From: Halosimplex halophilum
GTDB taxonomy: Archaea; Halobacteriota; Halobacteria; Halobacteriales; Haloarculaceae
Direction: 5' to 3'
NCBI RefSeq assembly: GCF_004698125.1
Contig: NZ_ML214298.1
Location: forward strand, 763,962-827,961
Length of the DNA: 64,000 nt
Shown here: positions 43,822 through 52,417 of the stretch, piece after piece
Numbering within the stretch: position 1 is the first letter of the stretch
How the letters are laid out: every line of letters begins with the position of its first letter
Program-made: the position numbers and the translations under genes
Notes under the pieces: model-generated
The model's input: only the letters and a program-made list of their open reading frames with translations
The model's database searches: none
What the model was told of the DNA's origin: nothing

Positions 43822-43858
43822 ATGGTATCAGATGGTATTGAGCGCAACCCTTATGTAA
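43822..43858 (+). promoter_or_regulatory. phaR promoter with paired ATGGTAT sites
   Basis: ATGGTAT occurs at 43822-43828 and 43832-43838, ten bases apart, so both sites face the same side of the helix. A TTATGTAA box (43851-43858) follows, about 30 bases before the phaR ATG. The pair is a plausible operator for PhaR, since haloarchaeal PhaR has been reported to regulate its own operon; the binding here is inferred. Confidence 0.5.
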
Positions 43859-43884
43859 TTGAGGGGTGTAGATGTACTCGACCG

Positions 43885-44178
43885 ATGACCGAGGAGAACG
43901 ACGGGCCGACGTGGCCGCCGATGTTCAGCGGGATGCAGGAGATGAGCGAGCAGGCGATCGAGAGCCAGCAGGAGTTCATGGAGCAGATGCTGCAGGCCGG
44001 TGCGGGCGGGCTGGACATGAACCAGCTCGGTGCGATGAGTCAGACGGCGACGTTCAAGACGCGCGTCCAGTCGGGCGGCCGGATATCTATCCCCGACGCC
44101 GAGCGCGAGGCGCTGGACATCGAAGAGGGCGACATCGTCCAGACCGTCGTCATCCCGGTCAAGCGGAACAGAGAGTGA
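43885..44178 (+). CDS. phaR: PhaR, AbrB-type regulator of the PHA operon
   Basis: A 97-residue protein. The first 50 residues are Met/Gln-rich and helical (MFSGMQEMSEQAIESQQ), an unusual extension that may contact granules or phasin. The last 40 residues are an AbrB/SpoVT swapped-hairpin domain (RVQSGGRISIPDAEREALDIEEGDIVQTVVI). By family it binds DNA as a dimer and controls the phaRP promoter. It begins the operon phaR-phaP-phaE-phaC; phaP starts five bases after its stop. The longer frame from 43735 lies upstream of the TATA box and is ignored. Confidence 0.9.
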   Translation: MTEENDGPTWPPMFSGMQEMSEQAIESQQEFMEQMLQAGAGGLDMNQLGAMSQTATFKTRVQSGGRISIPDAEREALDIEEGDIVQTVVIPVKRNRE

Positions 44179-44183
44179 TACAC

Positions 44184-44732
44184 ATGGCATACACGACCCC
44201 CATCACCACGGCGTTCGAGATGCAGCGCGCGACGATCGAGCAGAGCCAGAAGGCCTTCGAGCAGACGCTGGAGCTCCAGCAGACGGTCAACGAGGCCGTC
44301 GTCGACAGCTTCGACAGCCAGGAGTCGGCTCAACGGCGCGGCGTCGAGCTGACCCAGACGCTCGTCCACAGCTACCTCGACGTGATCGAGTCCTCGGTGC
44401 CCGGCGCCGCCGGCACCGTCGACGAGGTCCGCGCGGCCGTCGACGAGCAGTACGACTTCCTGCTGGAGAACCACGCGGAGGTCTTCGAGACCGTCGCCGA
44501 CGAGTACGAGCAGGGCGCCGACGCCTACGACGAGCTGACCGCCGACTACGTCGAGGCCGTCGACGAGCAGGTCGCGATGCTGGTCGAGGCCCACGAGGAA
44601 CTGGAGGCCCAGTCGGTCGACGTGGCCGAGGAGTGGGGCGACCAGCTCGAGGAGCTGCAGGGCCAGGTCGAGGACCTGCAGGACCAGGTCAGCGACGTGC
44701 AGGAGCGGGCCGCCGCCGCCGTCGACGCGTAG
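44184..44732 (+). CDS. phaP: PhaP, PHA granule phasin
   Basis: A 182-residue soluble protein that is almost wholly helical and acidic, with long heptad-like stretches (QLEELQGQVEDLQDQVSDVQ) near the C-terminus indicating a coiled coil. It matches haloarchaeal phasins, which coat polyhydroxyalkanoate granules. The ATG lies five bases after phaR, so they are co-transcribed. A T-rich run (GGTTTTTTCTTTC) ten bases past its stop may end some transcripts and starts the next promoter. Confidence 0.88.
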   Translation: MAYTTPITTAFEMQRATIEQSQKAFEQTLELQQTVNEAVVDSFDSQESAQRRGVELTQTLVHSYLDVIESSVPGAAGTVDEVRAAVDEQYDFLLENHAEVFETVADEYEQGADAYDELTADYVEAVDEQVAMLVEAHEELEAQSVDVAEEWGDQLEELQGQVEDLQDQVSDVQERAAAAVDA

Positions 44733-44737
44733 GAACA

Positions 44738-44750
44738 CGGTTTTTTCTTT
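44738..44750 (+). promoter_or_regulatory. T-rich run between phaP and phaE, terminator and/or promoter
   Basis: GGTTTTTTCTTTC lies six bases after the phaP stop and about 28 bases before the phaE ATG. Archaeal terminators are U-rich and haloarchaeal promoters A/T-rich, so it could serve both, giving phaEC an independent transcript. Confidence 0.45.
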
Positions 44751-44771
44751 CAGTACACACGAGACATACCC

Positions 44772-45317
44772 ATGAGCAACACCAACGAGATGCAGGAGCA
44801 GTGGACGGAGATGGTCGAGGAGATGAACGACGCGGTCGCCGACTCCCTCGAACAGAACATGAAGGCCCAGGCCGCCTTCGTCGAGTCGTGGGCCGAGGCC
44901 GTCGAGGACTCGGTGCCCGAGGAGGACGCCATGGCCGAGGGCATCCAGGGGTACAACCGCGCCTACGAGGTGTGGATGGACGCCGCCGAGCAGATGTTCG
45001 AGCGGACCACCGACGCCGCCCAGGGTGAGGACGTGGATCCGTCGGAGTTCCGCGACATCTGGCTGCAGTCGGCCAACGAGGCGTTCAAGGAGGTCATGTC
45101 CACGAGCGCGTTCGCCGCCGCCAACGGCCAGCTCGTCGAGCGCATGATGGAGATGCGCCGCGAGGCCGACGACGTGAGCCAGGAGACCATCTCCCAGCTC
45201 GGCTTCCCGACCCGCGACGACATGGACGAGGTCGGCGAACGCCTCGTCGAACTGGAGCGGCGCCAGCACGAGGTCGAACAGAAGCTCGACCGCATCCTCG
45301 AGCACCTGGAGGAGTAA
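44772..45317 (+). CDS. phaE: PhaE, PHA synthase subunit (class III type)
   Basis: A 181-residue helical protein with the haloarchaeal PhaE pattern: an acidic Met-rich start, the [20 protein letters not shown] segment, [17 protein letters not shown], and a C-terminal coiled coil ([20 protein letters not shown]). PhaE pairs with PhaC to form the active synthase on granules. It is shorter than bacterial PhaE, as known for haloarchaea. It ends one base before the phaC start. Confidence 0.92.
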   Translation: MSNTNEMQEQWTEMVEEMNDAVADSLEQNMKAQAAFVESWAEAVEDSVPEEDAMAEGIQGYNRAYEVWMDAAEQMFERTTDAAQGEDVDPSEFRDIWLQSANEAFKEVMSTSAFAAANGQLVERMMEMRREADDVSQETISQLGFPTRDDMDEVGERLVELERRQHEVEQKLDRILEHLEE

Positions 45318-45318
45318 C

Positions 45319-46761
45319 ATGGCCAGCGAACGCGGAGACCCCTTCAACCCGATCTCGCTCGCGCTGGACGCCCAGCGCACCGCCGTAGAGACGATGACCC
45401 AGGCGACCGAGCAGAACAGCGAACTCCCCGAGGCGCTCGCGACCGTCGAGAGCGTCGACGTGGGGGGGACCCCCAGCGAGGTCGTCTACGAGGAGAACAA
45501 GCTGGAACTGCTGCACTACCAGCCCGAGGCGGCCGGCATCGAGCCCGAGGAGACCCACGACGTGCCGATCCTCATCGTCTACGCGCTGATCAACAAGCCG
45601 TACATCCTCGACCTCCAGGAGGAGCGCTCGGTGGTCCGGCGCCTCCTGGAAGCCGGCCACGACGTGTACCTCATCGACTGGAACGAGCCCTCGCGGATGG
45701 ACCAGCACCTCACGCTGGACGACTACGTCAACCGCTACATCGAGAACTGCGTCGACGTGGTGCGCGAACGGTCCGGGCAGGAGAAGATCAACGTCCTCGG
45801 CTACTGCATGGGCGGCACGATGTCGGCCATGTACGCGGCGCTGCACCCCGAGAAGGTCAACGCGCTGGGCCTGATGGCCGCGGGGCTGTGTTTCGACGGG
45901 ACCGGCGGCGTCCTCGAACAGTGGGGCTCCGACGAGTACTACGACCCCGAGGACGTGACGGAGACGTTCGGCAACGTCCCGGCGGAGTTCCTCGACGTGG
46001 GCTTCGCGCTGATGGACCCCGTCGACAACTACGTCTCGAAGTACATCCGGTTCTACGAGAACCTCGACAACGAGGACTTCGTCGAGAACTTCGGCCGCAT
46101 GGAGCGGTGGCTCTCCGAGGGCATCGACGTGGCCGGCGAGGCCTACGACCAGTTCCTCACCGACCTCTACCAGGAGAACAAGCTCTACCACAACGAGATG
46201 GAACTGGGCGGCGAGCACGTCGACATCGAGGAGATCGACATGCCCGTCCTGCAGATCATGGGCGAGTACGACCACCTCATTCCGGCCGACGCTTCCAAGC
46301 CGTTCAACGAGGTCGTCGGCAGCGACGACGTGACCACCATCGAGTACTCGACGGGCCACATCGGCCTCTCGGTGTCCTCGTCGTCCCACGAAGAGGTCTG
46401 GCCCGAGGTCTGCGAGTGGTACGCCGACCGCTCGGAGGCTGCCGAGGAAGCGGTCGACGCCGCCGCCGACGCGGCCGAACCCGACGACGTGACCGCGGCC
46501 GAGGAGGCCGCCGAAGCGGAAGCCGCAGAAGAGGGGCCGGCCGCCGAGGAGGAGGCCGTCGCCGAGACGACCGCGGAGGACGAACCGGACAGTCCGGACG
46601 TGGACACCGTCGACGGCGTCGGCCCGACCTACGCCGACCGCCTGCGCGACGCCGGCATCGCCACCGTCGCCGACCTGGCGGCCAGCGATGTCGAGGAGGT
46701 CGCCGAGGTCACCGGCGCGCCCGTCTCCCGCGTCGAGGACTGGTTCGAGCAGGTCGAGTAG
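45319..46761 (+). CDS. phaC: PhaC, PHA synthase catalytic subunit (class III type)
   Basis: The 480-residue enzyme has the alpha/beta-hydrolase fold with the lipase-like box GYCMGG (C163), the acid loop GEYDHLIP (D318) and the His in TGHIGLS (H347), forming the Cys-Asp-His triad. It polymerises (R)-3-hydroxyacyl-CoA to polyester. Beyond about residue 370, an Ala/Glu-rich linker leads to a C-terminal helix-hairpin-helix-type domain ([20 protein letters not shown]), typical of haloarchaeal PhaC and absent from bacterial class III enzymes. Start is ATG one base after phaE. Confidence 0.96.
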   Translation: MASERGDPFNPISLALDAQRTAVETMTQATEQNSELPEALATVESVDVGGTPSEVVYEENKLELLHYQPEAAGIEPEETHDVPILIVYALINKPYILDLQEERSVVRRLLEAGHDVYLIDWNEPSRMDQHLTLDDYVNRYIENCVDVVRERSGQEKINVLGYCMGGTMSAMYAALHPEKVNALGLMAAGLCFDGTGGVLEQWGSDEYYDPEDVTETFGNVPAEFLDVGFALMDPVDNYVSKYIRFYENLDNEDFVENFGRMERWLSEGIDVAGEAYDQFLTDLYQENKLYHNEMELGGEHVDIEEIDMPVLQIMGEYDHLIPADASKPFNEVVGSDDVTTIEYSTGHIGLSVSSSSHEEVWPEVCEWYADRSEAAEEAVDAAADAAEPDDVTAAEEAAEAEAAEEGPAAEEEAVAETTAEDEPDSPDVDTVDGVGPTYADRLRDAGIATVADLAASDVEEVAEVTGAPVSRVEDWFEQVE

Positions 46762-46781
46762 GTTCTTCGCTCTCGGTTCCG

Positions 46782-46786
46782 TTTTT
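46782..46786 (+). terminator. T5 terminator after phaC
   Basis: A TTTTT run 21 bases past the phaC stop, in an otherwise GC-rich stretch, fits an archaeal U-rich terminator for the pha operon. Confidence 0.4.
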
Positions 46787-46905
46787 CGCACCGATCGCCA
46801 CGTGCGACCGGCTGAACCTCGCCACCCGCAACCCGAAATCCGCGTCATCGGCGAACGACGGATCTGGCCGAAACTGATTTGCCCGGGGCCCGATCATTGA
46901 GAGCT

Positions 46906-47130
46906 ATGGGAGTCCAGTCCCGCGAGCCCGACGAGTTCGACACCGTCACGCTCACCGAGAGCGACGGATACATCGTCGCGCGTGACGAAGATTCCGGGGT
47001 TGCGAGCCAGGGCGACACCAAGGCAGAGGCGCTCGCCAACCTCGCCGAGGCGCTGGAACTCCACGAGCGACCGGATCCCGAGGACGCGGAACTGGAAGAA
47101 GCCACTGCACCGTGGCTGACCGACGAGTAG
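46906..47130 (+). CDS. hicB: HicB-type antitoxin
   Basis: A 74-residue protein with the HicB partial RNase-H fold: DTVTLTESDGYIVARDEDSGVASQGDTKAEALANL is split here as TVTLTESDGYIVARDEDSG and VASQGDTKAEALANLAEA. The C-terminus is acidic. HicB binds and neutralises HicA. No separate DNA-binding tail is evident. A CTGATTTGCC box lies about 28 bases before the ATG at 46906. It precedes hicA by 64 bases, which is the reverse of the most common order. Confidence 0.87.
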   Translation: MGVQSREPDEFDTVTLTESDGYIVARDEDSGVASQGDTKAEALANLAEALELHERPDPEDAELEEATAPWLTDE

Positions 47131-47164
47131 CATCGACTGGGCGACAAATTCCCGCAAACCAAAG

Positions 47165-47173
47165 CGTTATTTT
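47165..47173 (+). promoter_or_regulatory. Separate promoter for hicA
   Basis: GTTATTTTC lies about 26 bases before the GTG of hicA and after the hicB stop. It would allow toxin transcription apart from the antitoxin. Confidence 0.5.
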
Positions 47174-47194
47174 CGATCCGGAAGCGCCGCCTGT

Positions 47195-47437
47195 GTGGCA
47201 CGGCCCTATTCCGGACGGGAACTGATCAACGCGCTTCGGAAGTGGAACTTCCGGCGCGTCGATCAGACCGGAAGTCACGTCAAACTCCGGTATATCGACC
47301 CGAATACGGGTGAGAAACGAACCGTGACGGTCCCGTTGCACGACGAAGTCGCGACCGACACGCTCCGCTCTATCGCGGAGCAGGCCGGCGCGAAGGATTT
47401 CCAGTCGTTTCTCGACGCGATCGACGACCTCGTCTGA
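47195..47437 (+). CDS. hicA: HicA-type mRNA interferase toxin
   Basis: An 80-residue protein of the HicA family, a small dsRNA-binding-like fold. The key His lies in QTGSHVKLRY (H28), preceded by ALRKWNFRRV and followed by TVTVPLHDEVATDTLRSIAEQAG. HicA cleaves mRNA and is held inactive by HicB. The GTG at 47195 follows a CGTTATTTTCG box by about 26 bases, so hicA seems to have its own promoter between the two genes. Confidence 0.88.
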   Translation: MARPYSGRELINALRKWNFRRVDQTGSHVKLRYIDPNTGEKRTVTVPLHDEVATDTLRSIAEQAGAKDFQSFLDAIDDLV

Positions 47438-47623
47438 GGATCCTCACTGCAGGTCCAACAGCCGCGCCGCCGCAAACAGGAGTAACATCTCACGGGGCGT
47501 GAACTAGCCGTAAGTACCGGCGGAATCGATCGGCCACTCCGCTGGCGGCGAACAGCACCTGATCGAGCTAGATGGACTCATCGCCACGGCGGTCCGACCC
47601 CGGCGAGTCGCCGGGGCGGACCC

Positions 47624-48133
47624 TCACGGGGTCACGCTGTCGGCCGGCGGTTCGGCCGGAACGCCGGGTGCGAGCGCGGCGTGGAACCAGCCGACGACGG
47701 CGCCGAAACCGACGTAGCCGGCGAGCGCGACCGGGTCGAGGTACGGCAGCGGGGGCGCGCCGGCGTAGCCGACCGCCGACAGCGCCGCCGGGATACCGAG
47801 GATGGCGACGACCAGCCACAGCGCGAGCCCGTAGACCGCGCCGGCGAGCGCACCGCCGCTCGGCCGGTCGGGGTCGACGCCGACCGCGTCGACGACGCCG
47901 GCGTAGACACCGCCGAGGCCGACGCTCACCAGCACGAACAGCAGCCAGCCGGCGACCGGCGCCGGCGGCTCGATGCCGACCAGTGCAGGCGTCGCACGCG
48001 AGACGACACCCGTCGACCCGGCCAGTGTGAGCACGATGCTCCCGAACACGCCTGCGGCCAGTCCGCTCACGGCACCCGTCACCACGTCGACGGCGTGTCC
48101 GTACCGGTCGTGGGTCGGTGTCTCCGTCGACAT
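47624..48133 (-). CDS. Four-helix membrane protein, unknown function
   Basis: A 169-residue protein with a short polar N-terminus and four or five hydrophobic helices, Gly/Ala/Val-rich, with a PP-containing loop (GAPPLPYLDP). It has no charged residues within helices that would suggest transport. A GATTTACCAGG box lies about 28 bases before the ATG at 48133. The gene is divergent from the LOG-like gene. I do not recognise the family securely. Confidence 0.65.
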   Translation of the reverse strand: MSTETPTHDRYGHAVDVVTGAVSGLAAGVFGSIVLTLAGSTGVVSRATPALVGIEPPAPVAGWLLFVLVSVGLGGVYAGVVDAVGVDPDRPSGGALAGAVYGLALWLVVAILGIPAALSAVGYAGAPPLPYLDPVALAGYVGFGAVVGWFHAALAPGVPAEPPADSVTP

Positions 48134-48234
48134 GGCACCCTAGAACTGGGCGCTCGATCCTGGTAAATCCGACGCCGGGGTCGGCTGCGACCCGGAGAGT
48201 CACGCTCAAGCCGGTGGGCGCGGTCGGTCCGAAT

Positions 48235-48684
48235 ATGCGAGTCAGCGTCATCGGCGGCGGACGGGTGTCCGACGAGGAGGCGGCCACGGCCGAACGAGTC
48301 GGTCGGGAACTCGCCGATCGCGGCCACGAGGTTGTCTGTGGCGGCCTCGGCGGCGTGATGGCGGCGGCCTGTCGCGGCGCGAGCGAGGCCGGCGGCCACA
48401 CGATCGGGATCCTCCCGACGGAGCGCCGCGCCGACGCCAGCGACTACGTCGACACGCCGATCGCGACCGGGATGGGCAACGCGCGCAACGTCCTCGTCGT
48501 GATGAACGGCGACGCCGTCGTCGCCGTCGACGGCGGCACGGGGACGCTCTCGGAGCTGGGTCACGCGCTGGATCTCGGCAAGCCCGTCGCCGGTATCGGC
48601 ACACACGGCGTCGACGGCGTCGAGGGCATCGACCACGTCGAGACACCGGCGGAAGCGGTCGATTCGGTCGAGCGCCGCGTCTGA
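48235..48684 (+). CDS. LOG-family Rossmann-fold protein (TIGR00725-like)
   Basis: A 149-residue protein with a Rossmann-like fold: VSVIGGGRVS at the start, VVCGGLGGVMAAACRGASEAGG and the family motif DGGTGTLSELGHAL. Relatives include lysine decarboxylase-like (LOG) proteins that release adenine-type bases from nucleotides, but the TIGR00725 branch has no known function. Cytosolic. Start is ATG at 48235. Confidence 0.85.
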   Translation: MRVSVIGGGRVSDEEAATAERVGRELADRGHEVVCGGLGGVMAAACRGASEAGGHTIGILPTERRADASDYVDTPIATGMGNARNVLVVMNGDAVVAVDGGTGTLSELGHALDLGKPVAGIGTHGVDGVEGIDHVETPAEAVDSVERRV

Positions 48685-48721
48685 GAGCGGTGCGGGACCG
48701 AGCCGGCGGAACTTCGGCCCG

Positions 48722-50083
48722 TCAGAAGACGTCGAGCGCGGCCAGCGTCTCGTCGACGGCCTCGGGCGTCGCGCGTGCGAGCGCGGCGAACTCGACGTAG
48801 TACCTGGCCCGGTCGCTCACGGCGGCCTGCTGGAGGGTCGCCCGGTCCCACTCGCGCAGGGACGCGTCGGTGCTGGCCATCCGCGCGACCGGGTACGCCA
48901 GCAGGTCTCGCGCCAGCCGCCGGTCCTCGCTCTCGGCCAGCGCCGTCTCGACGGCGTCGACGGCCTCGTCGCGGCGCCCCCGCAGGGCCGCGGCGCTGTC
49001 GACGCCGAGTTCGTCGCCGTGGACCACCCGGTCGCGCAGCGTCTCGAAGGCGTCGGCCGTCGCGAGCCCGTGGTAGCGGGCGAGCACGTCCGAGGCCGGA
49101 TCCGCCGTCGCGTCGCGGTCGGCCAGGTAGTGGGCGTCGGCGTGGAGCTGTCGAAGGGCGGACTCGACCGCCCGGCCGACGCCGGCCGCGTCGGTCCCGA
49201 CCAGTTCGGTCTCCGTGGCGTCCGGCCCGGGGAGTTCCGCGACCCCTGATTCGAGCGTCTCCGTCAGCGACGCCCGCGCGTCGACGAAGGTTCCCTCCAG
49301 CGACCGGGACGCCGCCAGCGAGTCGTCGAACCGCTCGTCGAGGTGACGGGCGTCGGCCAGTCGCGCCCGGCCCTCGGCGATCGTCCCGGCGCGTTCTCCG
49401 ACGGCTCGCGCGTCGGGCAACTGCTCGGCCCCGGCGTCGGCCGCCGTGGGCGCGTCCGACGACGCCCGCTCGTAGTCGTCCCACTCGGGCGTGGCGTCGT
49501 CGCCCGCCCGCTCGGCCAGCGATCCGACGACCCCGTGGACGAGCAGCGCCCGAACGGGGTCGTCGGGGTCGCCGACGCAGGTCCGGTTCTCGCGGAACTC
49601 CCCGACCTCCCGTTCGAGCGTCAGCGCCCGTGAGCGCACCGCCTCGCGCGTCAGCTCGTCGGTCGCGAACGCCCACGTGCTCGCGGCGCGCTCGGCCGAG
49701 TAGCGGGCGCCGCGGAGGTCGCCCAGCCGCTCCCGGGTCGTCTGGGCGCCGTCCGCGGCCGAGAGGTTCTCGCGGGCGCGCTCGACGGCCCGCTCGACCA
49801 GCGCACGCGTCGTCTCGTCGGGCGTCCCCTCCGTCGGGAGCGGGTCGGGCACCTCGGCGAGCGTCGCCCGGACCCGGTGTCGCGCGTCGTCGAGGTGCGA
49901 CGGAGCGACGGTGACCGGGAACGGTTCGGTCACCGCCGGGAGCGGCCCCGAGACGGCCGTCGCGATCGCCGTCGCGTCCAGCGGCGTCGGCTCCGACTCC
50001 CCGCTGGCGCCGAAGCCGGGACAGCCCCCGAGCGCCGCCGTCGCCCCGACAGCCAGCAGCCGTCGCCGCGTCAGTCCGTCCAT
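48722..50083 (-). CDS. Lipoprotein, paralogue 1 of a haloarchaeal pair
   Basis: A 453-residue precursor with an Arg-rich signal (MDGLTRRRLLAVGATAALGG) and lipobox Cys at GGC. The mature part is mostly helical with long Ala/Arg/Asp/Glu stretches. It aligns along its length with the next gene: shared blocks include REVGEFRENRTCVGDPDDPV, and both end in EAVDETLAALDV-like sequence. The function is unknown; anchoring outside the membrane is inferred. The ATG at 50083 lies 24 bases from a GGTAAAT box. Confidence 0.78.
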   Translation of the reverse strand: MDGLTRRRLLAVGATAALGGCPGFGASGESEPTPLDATAIATAVSGPLPAVTEPFPVTVAPSHLDDARHRVRATLAEVPDPLPTEGTPDETTRALVERAVERARENLSAADGAQTTRERLGDLRGARYSAERAASTWAFATDELTREAVRSRALTLEREVGEFRENRTCVGDPDDPVRALLVHGVVGSLAERAGDDATPEWDDYERASSDAPTAADAGAEQLPDARAVGERAGTIAEGRARLADARHLDERFDDSLAASRSLEGTFVDARASLTETLESGVAELPGPDATETELVGTDAAGVGRAVESALRQLHADAHYLADRDATADPASDVLARYHGLATADAFETLRDRVVHGDELGVDSAAALRGRRDEAVDAVETALAESEDRRLARDLLAYPVARMASTDASLREWDRATLQQAAVSDRARYYVEFAALARATPEAVDETLAALDVF

Positions 50084-50106
50084 CGACACGAACGGGGACG
50101 CGCCGC

Positions 50107-50122
50107 GGTAAATGTCTCGTGG
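50107..50122 (-). promoter_or_regulatory. Duplicated promoter of lipoprotein paralogue 1
   Basis: The plus-strand sequence GGTAAATGTCTCGTGG starts 24 bases beyond the ATG at 50083. It matches the promoter of the other lipoprotein gene at 52321-52336 in 15 of 16 bases at exactly the same spacing. Confidence 0.6.
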
Positions 50123-50165
50123 TCCCGGGAGCGGGCACCGACGGCCGCGAGCGGGGGCCGCCGGC

Positions 50166-51509
50166 TCATTCGACGCCGAGCGCGGCGAGCGCCTCGTCGA
50201 CGGCGGCGGGGACGGCGCCGGCGATCACCTCGATCTCGAGGTAGAGGGCGATCTCGTCGGCGACCCACTCGAGTTCGATCGGGTCGTCGCCGGCCGACCG
50301 GTCGATGTCGTTGGCCGCGTAGTCGAACCAGCCCGCGAGCGACGCGAGTTCCGTCCGCGCCAGCCGCTCGTCGGCGCTGTCCGCCAGCGCGTCCTCGACG
50401 GCCGTCGCGGCCGCCGCTCGCAGCTCACTCACGTCCTCGACGCTCTCGACCGTCAGGTGGTCGTCGGCTGCGATCCGGTCGCGCAGCCGCTCGAAGGCGC
50501 CGACCTGTGCGAGGGTCTCGACCTGCCACAGGACCCGTCCGGGCAGGCCGGTCTCCGGCACGAACTCCCCCTCGTAGGGGAGTTCGCCGTGCAGTTGCCG
50601 CAGCGCCGCGCCGGCGACCGTCCCCTCCAGGTCGCCGCCGCCGTCGACGAGGTCCGGGAGGTCCGCGTGTTCGGCGGGTCTGTCGGCCATCCGCGAGTCG
50701 ATCGTCTCGGCCAGCGAGTCGCGGGCGTCCGCGAACGTCGACTCCAGCGACCGCGGCTCCGCGAGCGAGGCGGCGAACTGTCTGTCGACGTGGCGGGCGT
50801 TTCCCAGCGCGGCTCGGGCCTGTTCGACCTCGCTCGCCCGTTCGCCGAGGACGAGCGGCGTGACGGGCGCCCGGTCGTCGCTCGCTCCGTCCCGGGCGTG
50901 GCGCTCGGCCTCGCGGACCCACTCCCCCACGAGCGCGTGGACGATCGCCGCCGCGACCGGGTCCTCGGGGTCGCCGACGAACTCCCGGCCGTCGCGGAAC
51001 TCGCTGATGTCCTCGCGCACCGACGCCCGGGCCGAGCGCACGTCCGTCGCGGTCAACTCGTCCTCGACGGCGGCCCACGCGGCCTCGACCGCGCGGGCGG
51101 GACCGCGGGCGTGGGCGATCAGTTCGAGCCGCTCGCGCGTGTCCGTCTCGCGGACCGCCTCGGCGAGGTGCTCGCGGGCGTGTTCGGCGTGGTCGGCGAT
51201 CGCCTCGCGCATCGCGCCGTTGGGGAGTTCGTCGGCGGTCAGCGGCAGCGGCGCCGCGTCGAGCATCGCGTGGGCGCGCTGCCGGGAGTCGGCGACGTGG
51301 GCGTCCGCCACCGCGACCGGCAGCGGGTGGGCGACCGTCGGTCCCCCGCGGTCGGCGACCCGGCCGAGCGCCGCCCCGTCGAGTTCCACCGGGTCCGGCT
51401 TCAGGGGGTTGGGCAGGGCGCCACAGCCCGCCAGCAGCGTCGCGCCGCCGAGCGCGAGCGCGCCGCGGCGGGTAACTCGGCCGCCCGGCGTCGACTCGTC
51501 GTCCGTCAT
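50166..51509 (-). CDS. Lipoprotein, paralogue 2
   Basis: A 447-residue precursor with signal RVTRRGALALGGATLLAGC. Its helical mature part has the same blocks as paralogue 1: SEFRDGREFVGDPEDPVAAA, SLESTFADARDSL, AALRQLHGELPY and the ending AVDEALAALGVE. The start ATG overlaps the stop of the upstream gene by four bases (ATGA), so it is translated in an operon with the lipoprotein at 51506-52297. Function unknown. Together the pair arose by duplication. Confidence 0.78.
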   Translation of the reverse strand: MTDDESTPGGRVTRRGALALGGATLLAGCGALPNPLKPDPVELDGAALGRVADRGGPTVAHPLPVAVADAHVADSRQRAHAMLDAAPLPLTADELPNGAMREAIADHAEHAREHLAEAVRETDTRERLELIAHARGPARAVEAAWAAVEDELTATDVRSARASVREDISEFRDGREFVGDPEDPVAAAIVHALVGEWVREAERHARDGASDDRAPVTPLVLGERASEVEQARAALGNARHVDRQFAASLAEPRSLESTFADARDSLAETIDSRMADRPAEHADLPDLVDGGGDLEGTVAGAALRQLHGELPYEGEFVPETGLPGRVLWQVETLAQVGAFERLRDRIAADDHLTVESVEDVSELRAAAATAVEDALADSADERLARTELASLAGWFDYAANDIDRSAGDDPIELEWVADEIALYLEIEVIAGAVPAAVDEALAALGVE

Positions 51510-52297
51510 CGGGACCCCCCGTCGGTGTCGGTCGGTGCCTCGGTGTCGGTCGGGGCGTTCCCGGCGGTCCCGGGGCCGGCGTCGGTCCCCGGCTGCGTCG
51601 CGGTCGACGGGCGGGGCTGGGGGACCGGTCGGGGGCCCTCCCGGCGGAAACACCGGCCGCTGGCGACGCCGGTCGCGCCCATCTCGAACTCGGACGGGTC
51701 GAGCGAGACCGGGAGCCGGGCGATGGTGACGTGGGCGTCGCGCGCGTCGGCCTCGCAGGCCACCTCGGCGCCCCGGAGGAAGCGGCCGTAGCGGGTCTCG
51801 ACCTCGCCGTCCTCCCAGAAGACGGAGCACAGCACCAGGCGGTAGCACTCCCCCACCGAGCGTCCCTCGACCAGCAGCGTCTCGCTGTCGAAGTCGGTCT
51901 CGGCGACGAACTGTCGGGCGGTCTCGGGAGCGACGGACGACTCCGTCTCGGCCGCGCGGTCGGTGACCCGGAGCGTCTCGGCGGTCGGGGCGTCGCCGAT
52001 CAGTCCTTCGAACTCCCGGTCGGACGGGTCGACCGTGCCGCCGGCGGTCGCCCGGTCGCCGGCCTCGGGGACGAACCACGCGAGCGGGTCGTCGTAGCCG
52101 GCTTCGTCGGCGCGGAGCGTCACGGATTCGAGGTCGTCGGCGCTGTCGCCGCCGCGGTCGGCGGGTGGCGTCGGCGAGCCGACGGCGGTACCGGCGTCGC
52201 CGCGGCCGGCGTCGGTCTCGCCGTCGGGACAGCCGGCCAGCCCGGCGGCCAGTCCGACCGCTGCCTGGAGGGCGCGGCGGCGGGTGAGTCGGGGCAT
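51506..52297 (-). CDS. Lipoprotein opening the operon with paralogue 2
   Basis: A 263-residue precursor with signal LTRRRALQAAVGLAAGLAGC. The mature part is unlike the other two: a Gly/Asp linker, a mixed alpha/beta domain with several Cys (VGECYRLVLCSVFWEDGEV, VACEAD, SGRCF) that could form disulfides, and a Pro/Thr-rich tail typical of a surface-exposed stalk. The frame has a GTG two codons earlier (52303). The ATG at 52297 sits 24 bases from the shared promoter box. Function unknown. Confidence 0.75.
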   Translation of the reverse strand: MPRLTRRRALQAAVGLAAGLAGCPDGETDAGRGDAGTAVGSPTPPADRGGDSADDLESVTLRADEAGYDDPLAWFVPEAGDRATAGGTVDPSDREFEGLIGDAPTAETLRVTDRAAETESSVAPETARQFVAETDFDSETLLVEGRSVGECYRLVLCSVFWEDGEVETRYGRFLRGAEVACEADARDAHVTIARLPVSLDPSEFEMGATGVASGRCFRREGPRPVPQPRPSTATQPGTDAGPGTAGNAPTDTEAPTDTDGGSR

Positions 52298-52320
52298 CGA
52301 CACGTCCTGGGCGCGTCGGC

Positions 52321-52336
52321 GGTAAATATCTCGTGG
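52321..52336 (-). promoter_or_regulatory. Duplicated promoter of the lipoprotein operon
   Basis: GGTAAATATCTCGTGG on the plus strand (ATATTTACC box on the coding strand) begins 24 bases from the ATG at 52297, the same spacing and nearly the same sequence as the promoter at 50107-50122. Confidence 0.6.
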
Positions 52337-52417
52337 CTCGTCGCCCCGGGTGTACGACGCTCCACGTTGCGCCCGAGTGCCGCACGTTCAAGTACCGGGG
52401 CGGCCGAACGGGGTGGT

